From Sorex araneus (taxonomy: Eukaryota > Chordata > Mammalia > Eulipotyphla > Soricidae): a stretch of DNA of 64,000 bases. The position numbers and the translations under genes are program-made. The stretch lies in the NCBI RefSeq assembly GCF_027595985.1, contig NC_073313.1, positions 85,418,899 through 85,482,898 of the forward strand. Direction: 5' to 3'. Positions 22,850 through 34,261 of the stretch are shown here, one piece after another. Position 1 is the first letter of the stretch. The number at the start of each line of letters is the position of its first letter. A model generated the notes under the pieces. That model searched no databases, was not told the origin of the DNA, and worked only from the letters and a program-made list of their open reading frames with translations.

Positions 22850-23905
22850 TCTTTGAACTTTTTTATCTTAGAGATTATTACAAGATTATTGAAATCAAAT
22901 TGTATTCAAATATAAAGCAGATAATTAGTGAGGTTCAGCATACAGGGGGAGAATCAAGAAATGAAAAGATCTCTGAGTAAGAGGGGAATTGAGAGCGCTT
23001 AATATATTTCAGTTTCCACAACTGAAAAATGGATACATAATAGTTTCTATTTGCATAATGAATAGAGGAGTTACTTCTTGTAATAGCACCTGGCATGTGG
23101 AAAGTGCTATCTTTAATTTATATAATTGAACTACCACAATTATCTTATATCAGCAGTCTTTCATCACATTGTAACCTTCCAGACAGTCAGTTTCAGGATG
23201 TTAACTCTTGGTTCTCAGTCATTTCAACAACTACAAGTTCCCTCTTAGCCTAAATTCATTTTGGCTCACCACAGGATCTGGGACATTCTCCCATACTACT
23301 TCCTTGTTGATTAATGCTACTTTGTGTACAGCTGCTAAGATGAATGCAAGTAGTGCCTACTTTGGTCTAAAATCAATGAATAGCAAGGGTTCTGGTGATG
23401 AATGTGAAGCATTTCAGAGAGATAACATATGGTCAATTTTTTAAACTAAACCACTGGTAGATTTTAGAGGAGAAATTTTTAGCACCAAAATGAGAGCTCA
23501 GACATTCTTCCAAGCCCATTTCTTCACTCACAGTTTCTCTAGACATTGGAATTTGCAACATCTTCCAAAGCTGGCCTGGGCAATTATTTCCTTATCCCAC
23601 TAAGCCATGTCATCGTACATCATGTTCTGTGACTTGGTGATTGTTGATTTCTATGAGCATAAGAATAATGGAATGTTTGGAGGTATGTCATGCAAATCAT
23701 CGTGTTACAGGAAAAAAACCTTCAATCCTGACAAGGGATGGGATCTGCTTAAACTTCCAATGCTAGCAGGTTTGTTTCTTTCAAAGATTCTAGGATCCTT
23801 TCAGGAAGGGACCATAATTTCTACTGATCACTATTTCCACATAGAATTTAATAAAGTAGACAGCCAATTGTGCTACGAAAATAGATGTGATTTTATTTTA
23901 TTTTT
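22850..23905. other. unassigned DNA
   Basis: Several 80-110 codon frames on the + strand, none with known motifs or splice context. Confidence 0.4.
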
Positions 23906-23907
23906 TG

Positions 23908-24072
23908 CTTTTTTGGGGTCACACCCGGCGATACACAGGGGTTATTCCTGGCTCTGAACTCAGGAATTATTCCTGGAGGTGTTCAGGGGACCATATGGGA
24001 TGCTGGGATTCGAACCTGGGTCAGTCGCGTGCAAGGCAAACGCCCTACCCGCTGTGCTATCTCTCCAGCCCC
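23908..24072 (-). mobile_element. SINE, A-tail type, little diverged
   Basis: GGGGTCACACCCGGCGATAC through CTACCCGCTGTGCTATCTC and TCCAGCCCCC; close to the family consensus, so relatively young. Confidence 0.9.
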
Positions 24073-24214
24073 CAATAGATGTGATTTTAAAGTCAGAAAA
24101 GTGGGGCTGAGTAGACATCACTATTAACTGTAAATTGGTCTAACAAGTTCCTTAGACTTAGCTTCTACATGTTTCATTTGAGGTATATCTGTCATCTGAT
24201 GCATCTGTTTTTGG

Positions 24215-24400
24215 TTTTGATTCGTTCAGGAGCTATTTCTGGAAGTGCTTGGGGGACCACACAGTGCCAGAAATCAAACCTGGGGCTCAAAAAATACCCC
24301 AAGCCTCCCACAAAGAAACAAATCAAAGAAAAAAAACAAAACAGAACAAAAATATGGGCCTCCCACATGCAAATCATAGGCTCCAGCAGACCCCCTGACT
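24215..24400 (-). mobile_element. old SINE relic
   Basis: GGAGCTATTTCTGGAAGTG, GGGGGACCACACAGTGCCAG and CTCCCACATGCAAATCATAG are spaced as in an antisense SINE with an A-rich insert. Confidence 0.45.
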
Positions 24401-25765
24401 CATATTTGAGTCAGAATATGGCCAGAGTGAAATAAGACATTCGGCACAGTCATTACTTATAATTCAAGAAGTGCCACCCAAACCAAAGACTGACTAAGTG
24501 TGATAGAGAAGTTACCAAAAAATTCTGTATAAATGAATGGAAACCTTCTACCATAGAGTCATCAGCAAAGTGATCAGGACTTCAGGAAATCAGGATATTT
24601 ACAGTCTGGGAAACTATCTATCTCTACTATCTTGAAGAAGGGATGCAAGAGTAGTGAGTTAATTTCAGTTTTCCTGGGATACCTATTCTTCACACACAAC
24701 CCCTTCCACCTTTTAAGCTTTTGAGATTCTTTAAACCCATATTAGTGACTACAAGCAAAATTCCTGGTTATAGCAGCTGTCTGAGAATTGGCACATCCCC
24801 CCTTTTTTCTATTTACTAAGCATGCATTTTATAATTCTATGGAGGGAGCTGGGAGCACCATGATAACTGTCATTATCACTGTGGTCTGTGTCACTTGTGT
24901 CCCCTATGCATAAGTCCAAGAATTTAATTGAAGCCCCTGCATGTACTTTTCATTCATGTTTTCATGCCCATAACAAGCTATTTTCTTCACCTGGAATATC
25001 CTATTCCACTCTTGTTTACTTGTTCAAGCCCTTCCTCTGATTTATCTAGCCCAAGTTGCATCGAAAAATTCTGCCATATAAAAAAAGCTTACCTGATTTA
25101 TAGAATTTTAGTACTACAATTCTCTGATTATTTGACATTCTTAGTTAAACTCTTCAGGCAGGGTGGTAACCATTCCTAGCTTTCAGTCACTTTATCCACC
25201 AAACTCCTATTTACTATCTCACTCTTTAAGTTAGCACCCGGCAATTGAATGTGTTTGCAGTCTCTAGTTTCTTTGTGTATCTTAGTAATATAATTAATGT
25301 TATAGTAAAAGTAAGAGCCACTATTTATTGAGTACTTGTGATGGAACAACCAATCTTCAGAACAACTACAAGTACTACTATTCATTTTTAAAGATGTGAA
25401 AACTACAGTTAAGTGAGGCAAGATCGCTTTTTCTCACCCGAAACTACTCATTAGTTTTTCAGCTCTAGAGTTCACTCTAAATAAGTGCTCCATAACTCTA
25501 AATATGTTCTGCATAAATTATTTGCAACTGGAACGATGCATATCAAAACTGTTGAAGCCAACATAGCTGAAATGAATTCGAAACTCTGTAGGTAGGACTC
25601 ATGAGTATTGGAAATTTTATTCATGTCTTTGAAATTAGACTAAATTTGAGAACCAGTGTACTATACTAAACACACACATAACTGTGCATACAGTTGCATA
25701 TGCATGAACACACATCGATAAAATAGGACCAATAAACACATATTATTTTGTTGCCAGTTTTCTTT
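24401..25765. other. unassigned DNA
   Basis: No repeat, exon or RNA gene recognised. Confidence 0.4.
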
Positions 25766-26192
25766 TTTTAAATTTTATTGAATCACCGTGAGATAGTTAC
25801 AAGCTTTCATGTTTGGGTTACAATCTCACAATGATCAAACACCCATCCCTCCACCAGTGCACACTCCTTACCACCAATATCCCAGGTATACCCCCCTTTC
25901 CTTCCCCTCCCCCTGCATCTATAGCAGACAATATCCTCCATACTCTCTTTATACTTTTGGGCATTATGGCTTGCAACACAGACACTGAGAGGTCATCATG
26001 TTTGGACCATTATCTACTTTCAGCATGCATCTCCCATCCCAGCTGGTTCCTCCAGCCATCATTTTCTTAGTGATCCCTTCTCTATTCCAGCTGCCTCTCC
26101 CCTCCAGTCATGAAGCAGTCTTCCAGCTATGGGACAATCCCCCTGGCCCTTGTATCTGCTGTCCTTGGGTGTCAGCCTCAACAAATACTATT
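25766..26192 (-). mobile_element. young L1 3' UTR insertion
   Basis: TTTATTGAATCACCGTGAG, CCCATCCCTCCACCAGTGC, CATCTATAGCAGACAATATCC and CTTGGGTGTCAGCCTCA, antisense. Little diverged from the copies at 11436 and 17842. Confidence 0.85.
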
Positions 26193-26955
26193 TTATGTCA
26201 GTTGTCTTTAGACAACAGATATCAGAGAGGATTATTTCCACAAAATAGTTTTCCAGCCAAATCATCACCTAAGTAAGTTCCAAACAAATCATCACATAAG
26301 TAAGTCTGCACATGAATCCCCCATTCCTGTTTCCATAGGATGGGTATGTAAATATTTTGGTCTTACTGGACCCTAACAGTAGAGGGTAAGTGGCTAGTTG
26401 CCTGCCTCATATCCAATCTTACTCTCCTCTGTCTATGTGTCAGTCCATTAGGCTGTGACATAAGCCAATTTTAAAAGAAATTTAAGTACAAAAGAGACAC
26501 AAGGTATGTTAAAACCTTTGCTTGGCTAATTCTTAACCATGCGGACTTGAACAAATTAATCTCTCTTTATTCTGCTCCTTCATCTGTAAAATTGGAATGA
26601 TGATAATAATAGTACCATTTAATGAGGATTAAATGAGCCAATACATTTCGAATTCAGATTCTCAGTTTTAGATCAGGGCAAGATGTACTCAATGTTAGTA
26701 TATGGTACTAGTTAGTAGGTTTTAAAATAAGCATCCAAACCCTTATTCCAGCTAAACTACAACTGGGTCCTTAGGTAGAAGATCTTGGACAATTTTTAAA
26801 TATGGTATGGAAAAATGCTTTAATATATGAAACTGTGATGGAAGAAAATTAATGTATTTTTTATTACTTCTTTCCCTGTCAAAATAATTGAACTCATCAT
26901 TATATTGATTTTGCATATGCATATTTACTACAAATATATTTGTTATTTTCATTTC
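26193..26955. other. unassigned DNA
   Basis: Nothing recognised. Confidence 0.4.
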
Positions 26956-26959
26956 ATCG

Positions 26960-27613
26960 CCTCATCTTGGTGGGGGGTGCTGCCCAGAGATGCAGGCAAG
27001 TGCGTCTTTGTCAGTCTGCAGATCATTACAACATACCAGTCGACCAAAAGCTTGCATTTTGGGAGCATCTGTAAGGAAAATTAGAGGCCACCCTAAAAGC
27101 CTCTGTCCCTCTCCGAGAGCCTGGCAAGCTACCGAGGATATCCCACCCGCACAGCAGAGCCTGAAAAGCTACCTGTGGCATATTTGATATGCCAAAACAG
27201 TAATGATAATGGGCCTTGTTCCCCTCATTCTGAAGGAGCCCCAAATACGGCAGCGTTGGGAAGAATGAGTAAGGAGACACTGATAAAATTTCAGGGCTGA
27301 ACAAGGCTGACAAAACGAAGAAGTACTAAAATGACTAGTGTCTGTACTTTCAACGCACGTACACTGTCATCGGAAGCATCCATCGAAGACCTGATAGTGC
27401 AAGTGCAGAAGATCAAGCACAATGTCATTGGAATGACCGAGATGAGAAGACATTGATCACATCATTCCGTTTTCGACACTGGAGAAGAACTGTTCCTTGG
27501 AACATGCGACAGTAGAGGCGTCATTGGTTTCGGTGTCCTCGTCAACACGAACTTGGACATGAGCATCGATTTGTTCGAATTCCGAACAACCTGAATCGAA
27601 CATTTACATTTGA
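26960..27613 (+). mobile_element. RTE LINE: 5' region and endonuclease domain, 3'-truncated
   Basis: The segment 27100-27330 is a GC-richer 5' region shared with the RTE-tailed SINEs (CCGAGAGCCTGGCAAGCTACC). An ATG at 27331 opens SVCTFNARTLSSEASIEDL, followed by KIKHNVIGMTEMRR, a stop (27454-27456), then DTGEELFLGTCDSRGVIGFG and VLVNTNLDMSIDLFE in the same frame. The order CTYNARTL, VIGLTETRR, GTCDSRG, GVGVLVN is the N-terminal half of an RTE-clade apurinic-type endonuclease. The copy ends near 27613, before the rest of EN and all of RT. The left border of the element is uncertain. Confidence 0.75.
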
Positions 27614-28090
27614 ATATTTCTCTCTACTTTATTTAAATTTTTATAACTTTGCTTAGATATAATTAACAAATTTGTAATCTCTAAGCACAGTCTGAGGAGT
27701 ATTCATTATCTTTATTTAGACCATGTCATGGTCAAGCTGCCAACACCTAATGTAGTTACTATGTTAACGCTAGACACCAAAAAAAAAACAAACAACACCT
27801 AATCCAAATGTACTCTGAGTTGGAGTACCTATACTTGGAGACTTAACCCTAATTTCAAACTAAGCCCTTATGCCTCCTTATACATAGAGATCTGAATTCT
27901 ATTCACAAACTATGCCTCTTTCTAGCTATACTCCAAAGCTTTTACTGTGAATAATTTAAGTTTCTGGGTTGAATTACATTCTCAGTGCTTATATAATCTG
28001 GTCTAAGACTGATTCTCTAACTCTGATCTTTAAATGAACCTTAATATTGATCACTAATGCGCCCTTAATCATAAAGAGATACAACTATCA
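27614..28090. other. AT-rich DNA of repetitive look
   Basis: Recurring words such as AAACTAAGCC, ATCTGAATTC and CACAAACTATGCC at uneven spacing. See the finding on 27750-31000. Confidence 0.35.
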
Positions 28091-28095
28091 TAGAG

Positions 28096-28333
28096 CATCA
28101 CTGTCTCTGTCACTGTCATCCCGTTGCTCATCGATTTGCTCCAGTAGGCACCAGTAACATCTCCATTGTGAGACTTGTTGTTACTATTTTTGGCATATTG
28201 AATATGCCACAGGGAGCTTGCCAGGCTCTGCCATGCTGATGAGATACTCTCGGTAGCTTGCCGGACTCTCCGAGAGGGGCGAAGAAACTGAACATAGCAA
28301 ATGCCCTACCCACTGTGCTATCGCTCCAGCCCA
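28096..28333 (-). mobile_element. RTE-tailed SINE with CACTGT tail
   Basis: Begins CATCACTGTCTCTGTCACTG, the complement of a CAGTGA-type tail, then CATCCCGTTGCTCATCG, CTCGGTAGCTTGCCGGAC and CTATCGCTCCAGCCC. Nearly full length with a short deletion before the head. Confidence 0.9.
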
Positions 28334-28745
28334 TCATAGGGCATATAGCCCCTAAAACTATCTCAGGTTGGGTTATCAAGACTGGGCTACAGACTATGAC
28401 CTAAGTCAGGGATATACTTAATAGCCTACACCAACCACAAAATAAGTGCTCAGCATAAATACAGACTAAGTTCTAACCTGAGAACAGTTATAGTTACAAC
28501 CTGATATCTGATCTTGGCAGCAAAGTGAGCTATAATTTCTACATACTTAACACTAACCAGAAAATTATCCCAATGTTGGCAACAGAATGACTACCAAAGT
28601 TGGCCTCATACAGAGGCAAAAACTTGTACTGAGTTTAAATGCTAAAATTGGTCAATATAGTGCCTTAATCAGGAGCAAGAAGTGGAATGCCAACTTTTAC
28701 AAATCTTGACGATATATACTAATTTGTCTGTGTGGTTTTATTGCT

Positions 28746-28868
28746 CTTGTTGTTTTTGGGCTTTGGGCTGAACCTGCTTGTGCCAGGGATTATTCCTGGC
28801 TCTGTTCTCAGAGATCACTCCTGTAGGTGCTTAGGGGACCATATAGAGTGCCAAGGATCAAATGCCTC
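28746..28868 (-). mobile_element. SINE, A-tail type, head missing
   Basis: GCCAGGGATTATTCCTGGC, CTCAGAGATCACTCCTG and GGGGACCATATAGAGTGCC, antisense. Confidence 0.7.
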
Positions 28869-28936
28869 TTAATTCCTGTACCGTCTTAACATGCCTTACT
28901 TAACTCATGCACTATTTTCCTGCCTGTTGTGGGGTT

Positions 28937-29100
28937 TTGTTTGTTTGTTATGGGTCAAACTCAGCTATCCAGGGGCTATTCCTAGCCCTGGGTGATCACT
29001 CCTGGCAGTGCTTGGGAGAAAATATGACAATATGTGTTTCTGGTAGTGGGGTGGAGCAGGTTCTGAATTGCATGGAGGGAAAGTCCCTGTACTATCCTTC
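28937..29100 (-). mobile_element. SINE, A-tail type, diverged
   Basis: GTCAAACTCAGCTATCCAGG and GTGATCACTCCTGGCAGTG, antisense; the head side is degraded. Confidence 0.65.
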
Positions 29101-29279
29101 TGCCCTGGGGATATGTTCTGACCATGGTTTATGCCCTAATCCAGTTCACAGAGAAAAACTTGAACACAGCCACAGACATGAATTCTGTTCATGTTCTAAG
29201 CCTTGTCAGAGACTAGGTTCATGAATAACCAGAGAATAATAAAATAAACCCAAGACAGACTGAGCTCCAACACTCTTTT

Positions 29280-29392
29280 TTAAAAAAAATTATTTTATTT
29301 TATTTTATTGAATCACCATGAGATAGTTACAAGCTTTCATGTTTGAGTTACAATCTCACAATGATCAAACACCCATCCCTCCACCAGTTGAG
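29280..29392 (-). mobile_element. very short young L1 3' end
   Basis: TTTTATTGAATCACCATGAG to CATCCCTCCACCAGTT only. GAGCTCCAACAC before and GAGAGCCAACAC after look like the target duplication. Confidence 0.8.
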
Positions 29393-29394
29393 AG

Positions 29395-30009
29395 CCAACA
29401 CTTATACACATTTGTTGGGATCTAATTGATTACAAACTGAGTAATTGGCGATAAATTATAATTGGTTAATAAACCAAATTTCTGGTCGACCCCTTCATTC
29501 TTAACTTCCACCGTAAACTGAGGACATAATCTCTTATCTGAAAATGAAACTGATTGCACAAAATAACTCATGGTTTATTATTAACTACAAATATTTAACC
29601 CTCTGGCTAAATGATAGTCGCAGACTGTCACACACAGTCCAACCCCCAAACCACAGCTTTGACCATAAACTTAGCTACAAACATATTCCCAGTACAAAAA
29701 AATAAACTGAGAAAAGACTGAATATGAACCTCTTACATAAATAAAGAACAAAAATTGCTTTCACATTCTTTGACTGAAAACTAACAGGAGATTTAATTAT
29801 AACTCCGAGTGCACATGACATTCATCATGGTCAAGATATGAGGTCTTTTCCATACTTCTGGATGTCCCATAGTCACACTCACATCCCACTGACCTCTGAC
29901 ATGTGAACTCTTCCATCAGCCTAATTTTACAGATTCATGATTAAATCTTGGAAGAGATTGACTAGCCACAAAAAATTCACGGGTACACCAGTCTCTGGCT
30001 GAAAAATCT
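29395..30009. other. unassigned AT-rich DNA
   Basis: No gene seen; shares the low-complexity look noted for 27750-31000. Confidence 0.35.
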
Positions 30010-30182
30010 GTTGTGCTTTTGGGAGGGAGGGCAGGCCCAGGCTTGCCTTGTACACTGCCAATCTGGATAAATCCCTTGCACTTCATAGGGTCCCCCAAGG
30101 CCTGCCAGGAGTGATTCCGGGCACAGATCCAGGAGTACGCCTTGAGCACGACCTGGTATGGCCCCCAAATAAAAAATACACA
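30010..30182 (+). mobile_element. SINE, A-tail type
   Basis: CTTGCCTTGTACACTGCCAA, GGCCTGCCAGGAGTGATTCC, CAGATCCAGGAGTACGCC and GGCCCCCAAATAAAAAATA. Confidence 0.75.
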
Positions 30183-31429
30183 TACAAAGCACTAACTTTT
30201 GTCATATACTTAGTATTGAGAAAAAAAAGGGTTACAACTTAGTGGTCACAGATAAAAGCCTAGTTCTAGCTTGAGACTGAGCAATCAGTACATGAACACC
30301 TTTAACTGAGTCTACAGATCCTAACTCAATTTGTACCCTATGTGTTATCCATTTTCACACTGATCTTATTTGTAGAATGACATTTAATACAGCAAATCTG
30401 AAAATCTATTTCCTTCCTTAGCTCTAAAACTTTTTATACCAAGCCTTAACCTGGACATTGCTAGCTTTGTAAAGAGCTTAATCAAAAACATTAGTTAAAT
30501 GTCTGTACAGTAACAGTAAATTATCTAAAATATAACTAAAATATAACTAAGAAAACAACCCTATTTTTAATAAAATAAAAATAAAAAATATATAGGAATA
30601 AATATATTTAAAAATAAATATATATTTTATTTTATTTTATATTTTATTATGTGTATAATAAAATATATTTTTATCAAAAAATAAAATATATAGGAATAAA
30701 CTTATTCAAGGGGAAAGTCGATTTGTAGACCATCCATACTGACTTGAAAAGTTAGCAACAAAATGACTAAATCTTAATCAGAGCAAAGATTGAAGACAAA
30801 TATATTCCATATTACACAAAACTGAACTCTGGGAATGACTTGAGCTTGACAGAGCCTTCACTTTGGCCACGCAATTGAAAATATAGTCAGACTAGTTTAT
30901 GCTGGGCTACTAACATTCATCTTCTTATACTCGGTTAATGTTATTTTCATGTATTTTCAAGCATACTTTCGACTAACAATATATCAAGATTCTCACCTAT
31001 GTGTGTACCACACATTCTATAATCCATGAGGCAATATTGCTTCTCAAAGCTGTTTAGTTTAATTATGTTGATTATTGACAGTTTCTTCCTATTAGAATAA
31101 TAGCTCCAAAGAGAGGGAATATTGTTGTTACCCCACCCCATTCTTTGCTCCTGTTTAAATTATGATTGAAATATTATAGATTCTCAAATAATTGTTGAAT
31201 GGATTAATTAGTAATTCTTTGCTTCTCTTTTGTCTATTTCAATTCTGCATTATGTTTCAGCAGTTGCAGTTGTTCTTTCAGTTAATCCATCTGGCTATTT
31301 CTTTTCAGTTTCATCTGAAGGCAACTCTTCTTGTATTCATTACCTGAATATATTTATTTCTAGGCTTTCATTGTTCAATTTTAGCTCTTTAAAATTGCTA
31401 CTTTAGGGTTCTACACATAGTTCTGGTGG
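30183..31429. other. unassigned DNA with an AT-rich stretch at 30530-30700
   Basis: 30530-30700 consists mostly of AATAAAATAT-like words. The remainder has no recognisable feature. Confidence 0.4.
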
Positions 31430-31556
31430 CTCCCCGTTTGGTTTCTGGCACCACATATGTTTTCAGCACTGCCTGGAGTGATTCCTGATCATTCCACAGA
31501 GTCAGGAGTAAGCCATGAGCACAGTCAGGTGTGAGCCAAGAAACAAAACAAAAACT
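31430..31556 (+). mobile_element. SINE, A-tail type, head missing
   Basis: GGTTTCTGGCACCACATATG, GAGTCAGGAGTAAGCCATGA, CACAGTCAGGTGTGAGCC, A-rich tail. Confidence 0.65.
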
Positions 31557-31816
31557 ACTGTTCTAAACATTCTCCAAATGAAATTTAATTTGTGTACTTA
31601 TTAAATTACCCAATATATACCAATGTTCTCTAAACATCTGGTTGAAATTTAGACCTCTTCAAATTTCAGACCCATTTTTCTCACAGCATATCAGTTACTT
31701 CTCTGCCCAAGTATATTCCACTAACTTCTCAAAATTTAAATGTTCAGATATGAATTCCTCCTATCCTTCACAAAACTTGGTACTCATTCTGTGTAAAAAA
31801 TAAACACGTGAAAGGA

Positions 31817-31835
31817 TGTGTTCATGGGCTCTCTG

Positions 31836-31873
<38 letters not shown>

Positions 31874-32063
31874 CCTGTGTTTAGTGCTCTTGAGCTGCTT
31901 CTCCACCTGGGACGGCTGTTGCCTTGGACAGATGAAGGAAGAACGAAGAAGAATGAAGGAAGAACAAGGACCGAGCTGGTTTCTGATTAGTTGCCGTTTA
32001 TTCAGTCTTTTGTCTCTCCCATCTCACACATTCTTCATTCCTAGATCTTCCTCGGACTCTAAC
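31817..32063 (-). repeat. older LTR, 3' part (left of the provirus)
   Basis: Directly abuts the provirus. Its complement carries GACTGAATAAACGGCAAC, an AATAAA polyadenylation signal, so this is the R/U5 side of an antisense LTR. A (CT)n run lies at about 31840-31871. The other part lies at 41716-42662; together they make an LTR of about 1.2 kb split by the provirus. Confidence 0.6.
32058..32063. repeat. 6-bp target-site duplication, left copy
   Basis: TCTAAC immediately left of the LTR; identical to 41710-41715. Six bases is the usual duplication length for betaretroviral integrase. Confidence 0.9.
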
Positions 32064-32401
32064 TGTGGAAGTCGATGTGGAGGTCTCGTTCTGTTCAGCA
32101 GGGAGAACCCTTCGTAGGGCGCAGCCGAAAGAACAGACGCAGAGCCCAGAGGAGGGAGAAAAGGCATTTATTCTATGGCAGTTACAGTATTTTATACCTC
32201 CCTGTTGGGAGGAGGTGGTGCCAGGACCCCCAACAGAAATGCAGGGTGTGGCACGGGATTTAGCTAGTAATAAACAAATGCTGATAGGATAAAATCAGTA
32301 AGATTAGGAGTGGCAACCTTTGCTAGGTGTGGCATGGGGTTAGCTAGTGATTAAACAAATAGTGACAGGATAAGATCAGTAAGGTAAAATGGCTCCCTAC
32401 A
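32064..32401 (-). repeat. 3' LTR (338 bp)
   Basis: The complement starts TGTAGGGAGCC and ends CTTCCACA, giving the TG...CA ends. It contains TATAAAATA (complement of 32188-32196) and AATAAA (complement of 32167-32172) only about 15 bp downstream, so R must be short. Differences from the 5' LTR lie at four single bases: near 32150, 32337, 32344 and 32395. Confidence 0.95.
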
Positions 32402-32416
32402 TCTCCCCCTGTTTTG
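32402..32416 (-). other. polypurine tract
   Basis: The complement reads CAAAACAGGGGGAGA directly before the 3' LTR, the expected plus-strand primer position. Confidence 0.85.
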
Positions 32417-32639
32417 TTTTAAATTAAATGTGGTCAGGGGAGGCATTGTCCGGTATCCCTTGTGACATAAAGACTCCATTTTTGCAGGGAGAGGAAGGAA
32501 AGGATGATCGGGTCTATGCAGGGGGCTCCTCATAGGCCCCATCAATCCTTGGTTTTGGAGTAACCTCTAAGCTATACCGGAATACCTCGCAGGGAGCCGG
32601 GCCAGGGTATCAGCCCTCCCTTGCAGTGCTTTGCCTGGC

Positions 32640-34187
32640 AACCTGATCCACAAGAATAAATCCTTGGGAGCCCGGCATCCTCAAGGTAAAGAACTGGGGG
32701 AAGATGAGGTCCTACAAATCAAGCCAAAGATCCTTAAACACTCGAAAATCTCATTTGTTACTCTAAGATATTAACCCAGCCCTGGACCCAAAGTAGCACT
32801 TGCTGTAGAGTGTCCAATTGTTGCTCAACATCATGGTTGACAGTAGCCTGCATTGTCCAAAGGTGGTAAGAGTCATTTTGTCATGTTTAGACGAAGTTGT
32901 GTGTCTTGGACCGAGGCTTGAAGAACTATTCCTGCAACAGCATCAGTGGTGGTTACAGCAATGGGTCCAGGATAACTGCGATCAGGGGCCCAAGGAATTG
33001 TCAGGAGTGCCGGAGCAGTTGTGTCAGGTCTTCAGTCAGGAGCCCTTTATCGGGGGAGCGTTGCCATTCTCTGGTCAGGTTCACTGGTAACCATATGCGA
33101 TCCGGCCCTTAATAAAATTATACTGTGGGGAGAATCTTGGATTGAGAGGGAAGAATTGAGACAGGTAGATAATGCACAATCACCAGAAAAGAAAAATCTT
33201 TTTGTGAGTGATCAGAGGTAGTATGAATTTGGGACTTGGTATGAATCCAAGTCTGAAAGTGAAGAGGGAGACAGGGAGGCACTCCAATGCAGACAGGATC
33301 AAGTGAGTATCCTAGAGAAAAAATTAAAAGGTGTTTCTTCTTTATTCGGCAGCTGAGGCATCTGTGAATCCCATGGAGGGGGTAAAAGAAAGGAATTGTT
33401 AGCCCAGATACTGGGTCCTGGCATGGTCCAATCTACAACCTGTAAAAGTGGAGGGTGAGGAATGTAAGTCCAATAGATATGTTTAGCTTACTAGAATTCA
33501 AGAGGATTTCAACTGTTAATAACTATTAATGTTCTCCCAATATGAAATCTGGATTGAAAATTTCAATTTCTTTGTAGGCACCACATTCTGATTAGAAATC
33601 TTTGTTTAGACCTGAATCTAGCAAGCTCCAAAGATACTTAGATCTTTTAAATTGCTGGGCTCCATATCACTCTGACCTCCCTTGATTTTGTTTGCCCAGA
33701 TCTAAGAATTACTGACTTTAAACTAGCTCTAATACTCGAGTGTTCCACAGACAGAGACAGACAGTCAGACAATAAACATCACACATGTGCACAAATATAT
33801 ACTTGATCGATCAATCTGACCCTTCAAGAATGGCAGGAAAAAACTGATAGACTGAGAAAGGAAAGAGCAGTCCCCAGGGCAAAGTGAGCCCTGTCGGCCG
33901 ATTGGGAACATTGCTCCCCGTTTCTCTGCCTGAGCAGCCAGTTTCCTGCTTGTTGAAAAAACGGGTCAAGAAAGCACTTTTGTTGATATAAGCTGGCAAA
34001 ACCTTCTCAAAAGTTGTTGAAAACTAAGCAGAATTAAGAAAGATAATAAGACAATTGCACACACACTAGGAGCACATGCACAAATCTTACTCCTGCACAC
34101 GCTCGGACCGGTCCTTCTTTCACGCGGGTGCGCACCCCACTCACCACATTCACACTGAGACTCCCGATCCTGCCCTACGGGCATCAT
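32640..34187 (-). pseudogene. env: decayed env remnant
   Basis: Between the end of pol and the polypurine tract no frame exceeds 75 codons. In pieces separated by stops and frame changes I can see: a possible hydrophobic leader (33966-34187, with a run rich in L, I and V), a surface-subunit-like stretch at about 33300-33490, a hydrophobic alanine/valine/isoleucine-rich stretch like a fusion peptide at about 32950-33000, and a heptad-bearing stretch at about 32770-32830. Their order fits a betaretroviral Env, but the surface subunit is much too short, so internal sequence is lost as well. The assignment rests on layout and on family resemblance in short pieces. Confidence 0.6.
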
Positions 34188-34261
34188 CTTCGGTCTTGAA
34201 GTAATGCTGGTTCCTGCTCCAGCCAGGCCAAGTCTGAATAACTATTCTGTGAGCGAGACCA

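Noticed and set aside
31808-32117. Leucine/serine-rich frames
   Set aside because: Translations of the (CT)n run and of LTR sequence.
32065-32292. Frame present identically at 41373-41600, a possible LTR-encoded protein
   Set aside because: It starts at a GTG in the LTR end, runs antisense to the provirus, and is duplicated only because the LTR is.
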